64,000 bases of DNA from Loktanella sp. Alg231-35 (GTDB lineage: Bacteria; Pseudomonadota; Alphaproteobacteria; Rhodobacterales; Rhodobacteraceae): assembly GCF_900143545.1 (NCBI RefSeq), contig NZ_FREV01000008.1, positions 1-64,000 of the forward strand, written 5' to 3'. The first letter of the stretch is position 1. Each line of letters starts with the position of its first letter. This document shows positions 1 to 7,355 of the stretch, one piece after another. The translations under genes were made by a program, and so were the position numbers. The notes under the pieces were generated by a model. That model saw nothing but the letters and a program-made list of their open reading frames with translations. It was not told where the DNA came from and did not search any database.

Positions 1-2
1 GC

Positions 3-734
3 CGCGATTTCTGGGCCATGGTCTTTGCCCGCAACGCCGTCTTGCTGGCGGCCGCAAAAGACCCCACAGCCTCCGAGTTTGTCGCCGTAGCCCAGGCTAT
101 GACCGAGGGCCGCGATCTGAAGAAGACACCGATCATGCACTTCGTTCATGGCATGAGCTTTGAAGCCTGGGTCCATCAGGACGGGCTGCCGATGTCGTCT
201 GGTGGCCTTGAGGTCACCGAAGAGCGCTTGCCACCGGGAGACTATGCTGAAGTCGCACCTTTTGGTGCAAAGGAACAAAAGGCGCTGGATAAACTCCTGC
301 GCCCCGCGAAGATCACGCTGCCCTGGATGGAAGGCTTTCTGACCGGTCTCTGCACCGCGCCCAAGTTCATCAAACCCTCCGAGTGGATCGTCACGATCTT
401 CAATGTCGTTGCCGAAGACCTTGCCTCAGAAGACGACATGCAAAAGCTCCTCGACCTGATCGTGCTGGCCTACAATCACCGCCTGTCCCTGTTGCGTGAA
501 GGCGCGCCATCAGAGGCCCTGTTTCCGGCAGACCCTATCCTGTTTTCAATCTGGGCCGACGGGTATCTGACAGCCTGGGAAGCCCACAAACCTCAATGGT
601 CCGCAAAATCTCTCGGAAAAGACAGCAAAGCCATGCGTACGCTCCTCGAAGAGGCGGCGGATTGCAAAACCAAAACCGACCAAGCGCCAAAGCTACGCAA
701 ATGGTTGATCGCGAGCGCCGAAAAACAGAAATGA
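3..734 (+). CDS. UPF0149/YecA-like protein, probably 5'-truncated by the window edge
   Basis: The protein reads 238 residues from an ATG at 18, but the frame stays open to the window edge (RDFWA before that ATG) with no ribosome-binding site visible, so the true start may lie upstream. The stretch around residues 103-125 (LPWMEGFLTGLCTAPKFIKP, then SEWI) matches the Gly-Phe-Leu-Thr-Gly-Leu and Pro-Ser-Glu-Trp pattern of UPF0149/YecA/YgfB proteins, whose function is poorly known. The rest is helical and rich in acidic residues. A small cytoplasmic protein of unknown role is the safest reading. The gene is followed by an ArdC remnant. Confidence 0.55.
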   Translation, partial: RDFWAMVFARNAVLLAAAKDPTASEFVAVAQAMTEGRDLKKTPIMHFVHGMSFEAWVHQDGLPMSSGGLEVTEERLPPGDYAEVAPFGAKEQKALDKLLRPAKITLPWMEGFLTGLCTAPKFIKPSEWIVTIFNVVAEDLASEDDMQKLLDLIVLAYNHRLSLLREGAPSEALFPADPILFSIWADGYLTAWEAHKPQWSAKSLGKDSKAMRTLLEEAADCKTKTDQAPKLRKWLIASAEKQK

Positions 735-763
735 TGCTGCTTATCTGTTGACTGTCAGGATAA

Positions 764-973
764 GTCGCCGAGATTGGTGCTTGCTTCCTTGCGGTCCAGC
801 TCGGGGTGCAGCCCGATTTCGGTCAAAGTGCTGCCTATCTGAAACGATGGTTGGACGCCCTGAAGCAAGACAATGATCTCATCTTCAAGGCGGCGGCTGA
901 GGCGCAAAAAGCCGTAGACCACATCAACGCAACGATCGCAGCGGCCAGCGGCGTCAGCCACGCCGCCGCTTAA
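764..973 (+). pseudogene. C-terminal remnant of an ArdC-type antirestriction protein
   Basis: There is no start codon; an in-frame TAA lies at 761-763. From 764 the frame reads VAEIGACFLAVQLG, then AAYLKRWLDALKQDN, then IFKAAAEAQKAVDHI, and stops at 971-973. This is the characteristic C-terminal end of plasmid ArdC proteins (ssDNA-binding domain plus zincin-like metallopeptidase), which normally run to about 300 residues; only about 69 remain. The HExxH metallopeptidase motif and the N-terminal domain are absent. It is a deletion remnant showing that the backbone once carried an antirestriction gene. Confidence 0.7.
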
Positions 974-1047
974 ATCGCATCAATCATGAGCACCAAAAGA
1001 GCAAAGGCGGCTTCCGTCTTTGATGATTAGCAGCGAGGAGAAAGACC

Positions 1048-1257
1048 ATGACCGATGTAAACGCCTACTATGCGCAACTTGTCGGCGCAGAAATTACAGC
1101 CTTCAGACTCATATCCGATGAGTTCGGCGAAGACCCCTGGCCCACATTCACTGTGAAGATGCCCGGCGGCAACGTGATGGAGATGCAACTGTCGCGCGAT
1201 CCTGAAGGCAATGGCGGCGGATTTGCATTCATCGCACCGCCCAACACCGGCATCTGA
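1048..1257 (+). CDS. small conserved-looking plasmid protein, 69 aa, unknown function
   Basis: ATG at 1048 follows a good ribosome-binding site (GAGGAGAAAGACC). The 69-residue product has no signal peptide or membrane segment. Its middle (PWPTFTVKMPGGNVMEMQLS) and Gly-rich end suggest a small beta-sheet fold. I do not recognise the family. It sits between the ArdC remnant and the DUF3560 gene, in the same direction, typical of roseobacter plasmid backbone genes. Confidence 0.6.
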   Translation: MTDVNAYYAQLVGAEITAFRLISDEFGEDPWPTFTVKMPGGNVMEMQLSRDPEGNGGGFAFIAPPNTGI

Positions 1258-1335
1258 CCAAACCTCTCATCACCAAACCACCACGGCGTTGCGCATCCGC
1301 GTGACGCCTTTTTTGTACCCGAAAGGACACTTCCC

Positions 1336-2193
1336 ATGAACAGCTATGAAGCAAAACAGGCCCGTCGCCAGCAACGCCTTCTGGACGCTGCCGAGAAGCA
1401 AGATGCGAAGGCAGACGCGGCCTACAAAGCGTCCGATATGAGCGAAGGCGCAACCGGCATTCCATTTGGCCAACCCATCCTCGTCGGCCATCACAGCGAG
1501 CGTCGGCATCGCGGGGCGATAGAACATGCCCACCGTGCGATGGAGCGCTGTGTCAGCCACAGCAAACGCGCAGAAGATCTGCGCACAAAGGCAGCAGGAG
1601 TCGGGCAGGCGGGTATCAGCAGTGATGACCCCGATGCCATCAAAAAACTGCAGGCCCGCGTTGCCGATCTCGAAACCAGCCAAAAGAACATGAAGGCAGC
1701 CAACAAGCTCATCCGCAAGCATCGGCGGTTTGGCGTAGATCAAAGCAGCAGCGGTCCAGACACAGAAGCGTATCTGAACGCGATGGCAGAGATCGCAGAT
1801 CACTTCGATGAAACCGTCGCACGTCGGCTGATTGATCCCGGCAACCGGTTGGAGCCGGGCTTTCCCAGCTATTCCTTGCAAAACAACAACGCGAAAATCA
1901 AACGCCTGAAAGACCGGATCAAGCAGCTTGAAAAGGCAGCTGAGCAAGAGACGAAGACGCATGTCTTTGCCGGGCTATGCGAAGTGATCGAGAACGTCGA
2001 AGCAAACCGGCTTCAGTTCATTTTCGTAGGCAAGCCAGATGCCGCGACACGACAGGTGCTGAAGGATCATGCGTTTCGCTGGGCGCCTTCACAAGGCGCT
2101 TGGCAGCGTCAACTGACCAATGCCTCCCGTCACAGCGCAAACTGCGTTATTCGCGCCCTGAGGAGAGCCGTTGAAGAGGCATCAGACGCATGA
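1336..2193 (+). CDS. DUF3560 domain protein
   Basis: Residues about 40-55 (GIPFGQPILVGHHSERRHR) are the hallmark of DUF3560 proteins, common plasmid-backbone proteins of unknown function. The rest is predicted helical and coiled coil (MNSYEAKQARRQQRLLDAAEK; later KIKRLKDRIKQLEKAAEQE). A C-terminal globular part carries an F-x-W-APSQGAWQRQLT motif also seen in this family. The ATG follows GAAAGGACACTTCCC. The stop overlaps the next start (ATGA at 2190), so translation of the downstream fragment was probably coupled. No catalytic residues are assigned. Confidence 0.8.
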   Translation: MNSYEAKQARRQQRLLDAAEKQDAKADAAYKASDMSEGATGIPFGQPILVGHHSERRHRGAIEHAHRAMERCVSHSKRAEDLRTKAAGVGQAGISSDDPDAIKKLQARVADLETSQKNMKAANKLIRKHRRFGVDQSSSGPDTEAYLNAMAEIADHFDETVARRLIDPGNRLEPGFPSYSLQNNNAKIKRLKDRIKQLEKAAEQETKTHVFAGLCEVIENVEANRLQFIFVGKPDAATRQVLKDHAFRWAPSQGAWQRQLTNASRHSANCVIRALRRAVEEASDA

Positions 2194-2432
2194 GCGGGGC
2201 GCATATCGCCGCCTTCACCAAGGCAATCCAGAGCATCGCCCCGTCAAAATCGCGACGGGAGGTGTTCACCGACTTTTGCGAACTGACCTATTGTGCACGC
2301 GCAAAGGTGCCGATGCGATTGACCATGCTGTCGCTTCGGGGTGCGGCAGAGATGGCTATGATGGCTTTGAACAGACCTTGCGGAGCAGCAAACCGATCCC
2401 CGGAAAGGACTTGCCCACGACGCATCGACTGA
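2190..2432 (+). pseudogene. N-terminal remnant of a plasmid DNA-methylase-like gene
   Basis: The first ~40 residues (HIAAFTKAIQSIAPSKS, then RREVFTDFCELTYCARAK) resemble the start of long N-6 adenine methylase-like proteins that follow DUF3560 genes on roseobacter plasmids. The resemblance then breaks off, and the remaining ~40 residues are low-complexity readthrough up to a stop at 2432. No SAM-binding or NPPY motif follows. I read it as a truncated gene still coupled to its upstream neighbour by ATGA. It could alternatively be a real 80-residue protein. Confidence 0.45.
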
Positions 2433-2648
2433 GGTGACGTAGACGGCCAATCAGACAGATCGCATCCCTTTCGTTTTCTGGAAGATGCAAGATCCGGCCC
2501 CTGGACCAGATGGCGGCACGCGGGTGCCTTCAAGCACAACTTTCCCCTGTGCGCTGTGCGCCCATTCCTCGCGAGACAAAGTTGCGCCTGACATCTGCCC
2601 ACAAGCGGGGCCGTGGGAGATTTGCATCGAAAACGAAAGGAACACGAT

Positions 2649-2843
2649 ATGTCTAAAACATTCTACAACGTCACTACACCCGTCGAAGGCAGCGATGGCG
2701 TCACACGCTTCAACCGGGTCGGGGTCGCTTTTCCCGCAAAGGAGGACTCCAAAGCCATCATGACCATCGAACTCTTCGCAACGCCAACCAACGGCAAAAT
2801 GGTCATCTTCCCACCCAAAGAACGCGATGGTGATCAGGAATAG
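2649..2843 (+). CDS. small hypothetical protein, 64 aa
   Basis: I prefer the ATG at 2649 (MSKTFYNVT) because a GAAAGGAACACGAT ribosome-binding region precedes it; an in-frame ATG at 2613 is possible. The product is soluble with alternating beta-like stretches (RFNRVGVAFPAKED; AIMTIELFATPTNGKMVIFP). It resembles small uncharacterised proteins that recur on roseobacter plasmids. A strong terminator follows directly. Confidence 0.6.
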   Translation: MSKTFYNVTTPVEGSDGVTRFNRVGVAFPAKEDSKAIMTIELFATPTNGKMVIFPPKERDGDQE

Positions 2844-2856
2844 CGGTCGCTTCAAA

Positions 2857-2883
2857 GGGGAAGGCTATCAGCCTTCCCCATTT
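2857..2883 (+). terminator. rho-independent-type terminator after the 64-aa gene
   Basis: A perfect 9-bp stem, GGGGAAGGC (2857-2865) and GCCTTCCCC (2871-2879), encloses a 5-nt loop and is followed by ATTTG. The T-run is short, but the position 14 bp after the stop codon fits termination. Confidence 0.75.
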
Positions 2884-2923
2884 GCTATTGGCAACCATCG
2901 CAGCACAGCACCAAAGCCGGGAA

Positions 2924-2980
2924 GTGCCTCGATGAGGCACCGGGGGCCGGCTTGGCCCCCAAAGACCGCCTTGCGGTCTT
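2924..2980. repeat. three consecutive perfect hairpins
   Basis: Within 57 bp there are three adjacent inverted repeats: GTGCCTC-gat-GAGGCAC (2924-2940), GGGGGCC-ggctt-GGCCCCC (2942-2960) and AAGACCGC-ctt-GCGGTCTT (2962-2980). They lie between the terminator and the SOS-type promoter of the next gene. No reading frame runs through them. Confidence 0.8.
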
Positions 2981-3028
2981 AAGACCGGAGGTTTCGATAT
3001 GGGCAGCCGCCCATTTGCAGAGAAAAAG

Positions 3029-3057
3029 TTGCTTGTGTTCACTCTTTGTTCTATATT
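3029..3057 (+). promoter_or_regulatory. sigma70-type promoter overlapping a LexA (SOS) box
   Basis: TTGCTT (3029-3034) and TATATT (3052-3057) are spaced by 17 bp. The spacer contains GTTC (3037-3040), 7 bp, GTTC (3048-3051), which is the alphaproteobacterial LexA recognition pattern GTTC-N7-GTTC. A repressor bound here would cover the core promoter. The gene at 3079 is therefore probably induced by DNA damage. Confidence 0.7.
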
Positions 3058-3078
3058 CCCAGCATGATGGAGGGTGCA

Positions 3079-3414
3079 ATGCAACATTCACATGGTCAAA
3101 GCCACGACCCCATGCAGTCAAACGACTATCACCAACTGCCCGCGACGGAAAAGCAGCTCAAATATGCAAGGTTCCTGTCACAAAAAACGGGAACAGTGCT
3201 GCCATGGGAAGCGCAACAGGACCGTCGCAGTCTGTCTGATTGGATCGACGCGCAAAAGTCTGCCAGACCAGTCATAGGCCAGTTTGACAACTATCCATCG
3301 TCAAAACAGGTGCAGTTTGCCGAGCGCATCGCACGCTACAAGCGCAGTGAGGTGCCACATGAGTGCTTTCGCGACAAAGGCCTCATGTCCAGGTGGATCG
3401 ATTGCAATAAGTAA
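3079..3414 (+). CDS. tandem-repeat protein under a LexA-type promoter, 111 aa
   Basis: The ATG at 3079 is preferred (GGAGGG four bases upstream); ATGs at 3064 and 3067 are also in frame. The protein is mostly two copies of a ~40-residue unit: TEKQLKYARFLSQKTG...LPWEAQQDRRSLSDWID and SKQVQFAERIARYKR...VPHECFRDKGLMSRWID. Each unit has the Lys-Gln...Ala...[Ser]-x-Trp-Ile-Asp pattern found in short helical modules of uncharacterised plasmid and helicase-associated proteins. There is no signal peptide. Its SOS-type promoter points to a role around DNA damage or single-stranded DNA, which is inference. Confidence 0.65.
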   Translation: MQHSHGQSHDPMQSNDYHQLPATEKQLKYARFLSQKTGTVLPWEAQQDRRSLSDWIDAQKSARPVIGQFDNYPSSKQVQFAERIARYKRSEVPHECFRDKGLMSRWIDCNK

Positions 3415-3442
3415 GTTTGGCTGGGGCGATCAGCTAAAGCTG

Positions 3443-3518
3443 ACCGGGCTCTAGTTCGGCGGAGCCTCACCCGAGCCACTGCGTGTCTCGGCCCACAAGG
3501 GGTAACGATCCCTTCGCC
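3443..3518. repeat. 76-bp direct repeat, copy A
   Basis: These 76 bp are identical to 7218-7293. Just upstream is a hairpin, TCAGC-taaa-GCTGA. In copy B the same hairpin is GTCCAGC-aaa-GCTGGAC, so a paired base has changed on both sides. Each copy stands at the upstream end of a non-coding block that ends in a gene. Confidence 0.9.
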
Positions 3519-3528
3519 GGGCAGCGAT

Positions 3529-3822
3529 CTATGTCAAAAACCGGGCAATTAGCCAAAGCGTTCCAACCGCGAAAACAGCTATCACCAAAACTGCTTTGAA
3601 CCGACTGGGCGGCGGAGTAAACTCTCCGCGCGAAGACCGATAAAAAAGGTCGTCGATAATCTGCGAATGAATGCCAAAAAGATGATATCGGAACCAAGCA
3701 ATCAATGCCAACGCAATGTTTGCTAGTGGCATCGCCACTACGAAAAGAAACAATGCTGTTCCCAAAAAAACGACGATGATCTGCCAAAGCGTGTTCACAT
3801 CAAATTTCTTCAAAACGGTCAA
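3529..3822 (-). CDS. small membrane protein, up to 97 aa, unknown
   Basis: The minus-strand frame opens with TTG at 3822; a GTG (residue 9) is an alternative start. It has clear hydrophobic segments: residues about 11-42 (IIVVFLGTALFLFVVAMPLA and onward, probably two helices) and about 75-95 (FKAVLVIAVFAVGTLWLIARF). A charged loop lies between. The ribosome-binding site is weak. It sits inside the first of the two duplicated non-coding blocks and is missing from the second. This makes it either an insertion in copy A or a loss from copy B. Confidence 0.5.
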   Translation of the reverse strand: MTVLKKFDVNTLWQIIVVFLGTALFLFVVAMPLANIALALIAWFRYHLFGIHSQIIDDLFYRSSRGEFTPPPSRFKAVLVIAVFAVGTLWLIARFLT

Positions 3823-3885
3823 CTCAAACCTTGGATGATGTAGACTAGGGTTTCAAGAATAACGATGCCTTGCAGCCAGACTGTC

Positions 3886-4381
3886 CTCGGCTTCGCGTGT
3901 CGGAAGTCTGAAGCGCGCCTTGCGCGCTCACACAGTCGTGTGGATGTGGCAACGGGTGCCCCGTCAGTCGATTGCGGCACGAGCAGGCAGAAGTGCCGCT
4001 TGGCCGAGGACTGCATAGCGTCAGCCATCATCTGCGCGGGGCTCAGATGAGACATTCCTCCATTCCGTCATCGGCACAGCACGGCCCGTCAGCCTTTGCC
4101 TGCGCCGGTATCGCCTGCCTCACGTATTCCTCCTCCTACTGAATGTGGAAGCATAGCCTCCGGCATGGCACCCAAATCGGCCCGCCTCAAGGATCCTCCG
4201 TATTTTCGAAAAGGGCAGGGGGCGTGGGAATGACAGTGCCGATCGGACAGATGGCGCATCTTGAAACGACGCACACTGAAAATACTGCGGCCCAGCAAAG
4301 CTGGCGCTCTGCGTCCTTGACCCGAACCGGTTTGGACGAGGGTGGTCGGTATGTTCCGCATTCCGTGGAGCAGCTGAGACA
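3886..4381 (+). repeat. ~0.5-kb duplicated non-coding leader, copy A (before the DUF2493 gene)
   Basis: This stretch aligns over nearly its whole length with 7356-7828, with substitutions and small indels. Examples are GTCAGTCGATTGCGGCACGA, CGGCATGGCACCCAAA and TCGGTATGTTCCGCATTCCG. Both copies end about 15-20 bp before a plus-strand start codon. A conserved hairpin CATCTGCGC-ggg-GCTCAGATG (4029-4049) and a CAGC-aaa-GCTG hairpin are present. It could be a structured 5' leader, a regulatory RNA or a recombination block. I see no convincing protein in it. Confidence 0.75.
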
Positions 4382-4399
4382 TCCTAAGGAGAAAATGAG

Positions 4400-5287
4400 A
4401 TGCTTGACCAAACAACAACATATGACGCGATTGAACTCTTTGGCCTGACTGAAAACGGCACTGACGACCTCATCATCCCCAATGATGACGCGTTGCGCGA
4501 TCAAATCGTCTTTGAGACCTTCGAGACATTGATCGGCGGGCTGCAGGGCACTGGACTTGCGTCCGAGATTGAAGCCTTGGCACATGGTCTGGCCACACTG
4601 CTACAGCGCCGCGCAACGGCACTGGCTGGCCAAGCTGACAAGCACAAGCGCCAAATCCAAGGGTTGATCGAAGCCCAAGACGGCTCCGAGGTTGCCGAAA
4701 TGGAACTGGAAAAGACAACCAGCCGCTTCGAGACTCTTTGGGAGAAAGCCGAAGCGCTGAAGGTCATGGCTGAAAAAGCCGCGCAGTGCTACGAGGTCGA
4801 AACCGGCACGGCATACACGCCAGTCACGGGCAGCCGTACAACAAAAGATGCCCAGGCGACGGGTGCGGTGTTCGAAGCGAAAGAGCTTCTGAACCGTCAC
4901 GACCGCGAACAGGCAGATCGCTACAGGGTCGAGGGACCGAAGATTGCGATCACGGGAGACATCGAGACCAAGGACTGCCGCGAAATCTACCGCATTTTGG
5001 ATCAGACATTCGCAAAACATCCGCAGATGGTTCTCTGTCACAAGGGTCACGGCAAAGGCGTCGAGCGCATCGCGGCCACATGGGCCCGCAATAACAAGGT
5101 TCGCCAGATCCTGTTCCGCCCGAACTGGCAGGGGCATGGCAAAGCGGCCCCGTTCAAGGCCAATGACGCGATCATCGCTGCAAAGCCCATCGGTGTCCTG
5201 ATCTTCGGGGGTAATGGGGTTGCGATGAGCCTCGGTCAGAAAGCTGAAGCCAAGCGCATCAAGGTCGGTCACTTCGAAGTGGAGTGA
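4400..5287 (+). CDS. DUF2493 (SLOG-like Rossmann) protein
   Basis: The N-terminal half (to about residue 150) is helical and charged. The C-terminal domain begins near residue 175 (PKIAITGDIETKDCREIYR) and carries MVLCHKGHGKGVERIAATWA and IGVLIFGGNGVAMSLGQKAE. This is the layout of DUF2493/YspA proteins related to the SLOG superfamily, thought to bind nucleotides or nucleotide-derived ligands. ATG at 4400 follows AAGGAGAAAATGAG. It is common on alphaproteobacterial plasmids; the function is unknown. A strong terminator follows. Confidence 0.8.
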   Translation: MLDQTTTYDAIELFGLTENGTDDLIIPNDDALRDQIVFETFETLIGGLQGTGLASEIEALAHGLATLLQRRATALAGQADKHKRQIQGLIEAQDGSEVAEMELEKTTSRFETLWEKAEALKVMAEKAAQCYEVETGTAYTPVTGSRTTKDAQATGAVFEAKELLNRHDREQADRYRVEGPKIAITGDIETKDCREIYRILDQTFAKHPQMVLCHKGHGKGVERIAATWARNNKVRQILFRPNWQGHGKAAPFKANDAIIAAKPIGVLIFGGNGVAMSLGQKAEAKRIKVGHFEVE

Positions 5288-5297
5288 ACAGAACATC

Positions 5298-5327
5298 GGA
5301 CGGTCCCGCGTAGGGGCCGTCCATTTT
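5298..5327 (+). terminator. terminator after the DUF2493 gene
   Basis: GGACGGtCCC (5298-5307), loop GCGTA, GGGgCCGTCC (5313-5322), then ATTTTC. The stem starts 10 bp after the stop codon. Confidence 0.8.
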
Positions 5328-5871
5328 CATGTTTCACATCCAATGCGAATGCTCCCTTTGTCAGATGGTTCAGTCAGCTCAGTCGAGATCCTTGCCAAGT
5401 GCAAGGATCGAGCATGTGCGCAAGACAGATTTGCCTCCGCTGACGCTCTCGCAATTCTGACGATATTTGGCTGTCGCGTTGCCGCCCAAAGGGCGGCTGT
5501 GCTTAATTTCCGTCTGTCGGGTGGCCGGCGATTTCCCTTAGCAGATTCATTCTGGCTCCCAACCGCGCGGGGCGCGGTCCTCCTCTGCGTTCCGGCCCTG
5601 CGGGTGTCCGCCAGCCTGAATCGGCACGGGTCATCTTTCACCGGCCCCCCTCTGCGCCGGAAAAACGCGGGGAGGGGGAACACCGGCAGATGGCAGCGCA
5701 GAACAGGCCGTTTCCTTGGCCTGTTTGAAAGGGCCTCCCAAGCGGATGGCATCTGGCGTTGCATCACACGGCGCTAAGTAAGCGTCCACGTCCCACCCCT
5801 TGTGGGGGGGAGACATCAAGAGCAAGTTAAGAGCGACGTTTCAACAACCGGCAGGCCCAAGGGGACCAAAA
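5328..5871. other. 540-bp hairpin-rich non-coding stretch
   Basis: Both strands contain open frames here, but none has a ribosome-binding site or a protein-like composition. The stretch contains several perfect hairpins: GCCGCCC-aaa-GGGCGGC (5481-5497), AACAGGCC-N8-GGCCTGTT (5702-5725) and CCCAC...GTGGG (5792-5806). Composition swings between GC-rich blocks and ordinary DNA. I see no gene in it. Confidence 0.6.
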
Positions 5872-6405
5872 ATGAGCAAAATTGCAAAAACGGCACAGCG
5901 CGTTTGGAAATCGGCGCAGCTCTACATCGGGTTTCATACCGATCAGAATGGCAACGTCCGGGAACATCCCAAGGTTTGGCCACCCAAGAACGGCAAAGCC
6001 AGCATCCACCCCGACGAGGGTAAGCAAGAGGTGTTCCTGCAACTGGCAGCTGATGACAAGACACATGGCCGTGACGTACAGATCAAACTGCGCCCGGATC
6101 AGATCGTCGTCCGACGGGACGAGGGCTTCGCGTGGGAAGGCATCATTGTCCGCGAGGATGAGATCGCCGTCCGCGTCAATGGCGTCCGCATCCGCATTAA
6201 GCACGACGGGTCGATCAGCCACGAAGACGCAGGCGCAACGACCTACATCGAGGGTGACGGCGCAGTCCTGAAGAAAACCGAGTTTGTCGATGCACTGATG
6301 TCAGGAGACGGCGTGGAGTTATCGCGCCGGACGGACGACAGCATTGCGGCCATCACCGAAGATGGTGTGATCGCAAAAGCGCGCGATCAAGACGACGATC
6401 CTTGA
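5872..6405 (+). CDS. hypothetical protein, 177 aa, beta-rich
   Basis: I prefer ATG at 5872 (MSKIAKTAQRVW) over the upstream in-frame start at 5800, because AGGGGACC precedes it and the extra 24 residues look non-coding. The protein has repeated short beta-like stretches (DVQIKLRPDQIVVRRDEG; EDEIAVRVNGVRIRIKHDGS) resembling spike or tail-like beta-repeat modules. It has no signal peptide or catalytic motif I can name. It is followed after about 50 bp by the toxin-antitoxin promoter. Confidence 0.6.
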   Translation: MSKIAKTAQRVWKSAQLYIGFHTDQNGNVREHPKVWPPKNGKASIHPDEGKQEVFLQLAADDKTHGRDVQIKLRPDQIVVRRDEGFAWEGIIVREDEIAVRVNGVRIRIKHDGSISHEDAGATTYIEGDGAVLKKTEFVDALMSGDGVELSRRTDDSIAAITEDGVIAKARDQDDDP

Positions 6406-6436
6406 CATTCACACGTAAAATACGTAATTTACGTGT
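6402..6436 (+). promoter_or_regulatory. toxin-antitoxin promoter with a palindromic operator
   Basis: A consensus TTGACA (6402-6407) is followed, 17 bp on, by TAATTT (6425-6430). A 26-bp palindrome at 6411-6436 covers the spacer and -10 region; its arms are ACACGTAAA and TTTACGTGT around TACGTA, with one mismatched pair. This is the expected geometry for autoregulation by a Phd-type antitoxin and its toxin. Confidence 0.75.
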
Positions 6437-6456
6437 ATTACGCAATGGAGGCACCC

Positions 6457-6717
6457 ATGCCAGTCAAGATCGTAGACGAATTTCCCAAAACGGCCATGAA
6501 CCGCAAGGCCACCGATGTATGGATGGCTGCATCGCGCGGTCCCGTCAGCCTGTCTGATCACGGCACATCGCGGTTTGTCCTGATGCCGCGCGATATGTTC
6601 GATGACCTCACATCGCGGGCCGATCCCCGCACTGTGCGCGCAACGTCTGAAACGCCAGACGACGAAGCCGACGCATTGCTGCAGGTCCTGGACGACGTGA
6701 TCAACAGCGATGCCTAA
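6457..6717 (+). CDS. Phd/YefM-type antitoxin
   Basis: ATG at 6457 follows GGAGG; an in-frame start at 6433 lies inside the operator and is less likely. The 86-residue protein begins PVKIVDEFPKTAMNRKATDVW, followed by GPVSLSDHGTSRFVLMPRDMFDDL. This is the N-terminal DNA-binding pattern of prevent-host-death antitoxins. The acidic tail (PDDEADALLQVLDDVI) probably wraps the toxin. Its 3' end overlaps the next gene by 8 bp, so the two are co-translated. Confidence 0.8.
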   Translation: MPVKIVDEFPKTAMNRKATDVWMAASRGPVSLSDHGTSRFVLMPRDMFDDLTSRADPRTVRATSETPDDEADALLQVLDDVINSDA

Positions 6718-7126
6718 GCCGAAAATCGGAGATATCTGGCGCTATCCCTATCTCTGGAAGCGCGAAGCGTTGGACGGCGAAGAGGCCGGACGCAAACTGA
6801 GGCCAACGGCACTCGCGGCTATTGTGCCGGTATCACAGAAATCAACACGGCTTTACCTCTTGCCCATCACGGGCACAGAACCATTCGCCGATCAGAACGC
6901 ACTGAAAATCCCGGCAACCGAAATCCGCCGGGCAGGGCTGAGCGAATACAAGCGGCTGTGGGTCATCATGGACGAGTACAACCGCGACGAACTGGAAACG
7001 AGCTTTTACTTTGAGCCACACGCCGAGATCGGATCATTCTCGAAAGCATTCGTGCAGGTCATGGCTGGCCGTTTCGCCGAGGCCATCCGCGCCAGAAAGA
7101 CCCAAGAGGTCAAGCGGACCGAATAG
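6710..7126 (+). CDS. PemK/MazF-like toxin partner of the Phd-type antitoxin
   Basis: This 138-residue protein starts inside the antitoxin gene. Features include GDIWRYPYLW near the N-terminus, GRKLRPTALAAIVPV (residues about 28-42), LYLLPITG, and LWVIMDEYN near residue 85. Annotators commonly place this family with PemK-like growth inhibitors. The short G-D-I-W and R-P beta-strand pattern fits the MazF/PemK barrel (an mRNA endonuclease). The pairing with a Phd-type rather than MazE-type antitoxin is a mixed arrangement. Substrate and catalytic residues are not established here. Confidence 0.65.
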   Translation: MPKPKIGDIWRYPYLWKREALDGEEAGRKLRPTALAAIVPVSQKSTRLYLLPITGTEPFADQNALKIPATEIRRAGLSEYKRLWVIMDEYNRDELETSFYFEPHAEIGSFSKAFVQVMAGRFAEAIRARKTQEVKRTE

Positions 7127-7217
7127 TGGGCTTGGCAGTAAAGGACACGTCCGCCTTGGCGCATTCTTACCTCATAGGCCTTGTCGTCGTGGATTGTGGG
7201 GCGTCCAGCAAAGCTGG

Positions 7218-7293
7218 ACCGGGCTCTAGTTCGGCGGAGCCTCACCCGAGCCACTGCGTGTCTCGGCCCACAAGGGGTAACGATCCCTTCGCC
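7218..7293. repeat. 76-bp direct repeat, copy B
   Basis: Identical to 3443-3518. It is preceded by the perfect hairpin GTCCAGC-aaa-GCTGGAC (7203-7219). It begins about 90 bp after the toxin stop codon and lies 60 bp upstream of the second leader copy, with no gene between them. Confidence 0.9.
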
Positions 7294-7355
7294 AGGCGCT
7301 TTGGACATCCACCGCGATCCAAACTAGACGTGGCAAAGCCTTACGGCCAGCCTTT

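Noticed and set aside
3819-4055. Antisense frame in leader A, matched in copy B (7324-7539)
   Set aside because: Both stay open over ~65 codons with similar sequence, which is intriguing, but the start contexts differ and the copies lose alignment at both ends; kept as part of the non-coding repeat.
4089-4421. Antisense frame in leader A, with a similar one in leader B (7536-7841)
   Set aside because: Shared residues follow from DNA similarity; the indels between copies are not codon-sized and neither has a ribosome-binding site.
5343-5777. 144-codon plus-strand frame and its antisense counterpart
   Set aside because: Low-complexity Arg/Ala/Leu composition, several hairpins inside, no ribosome-binding site.
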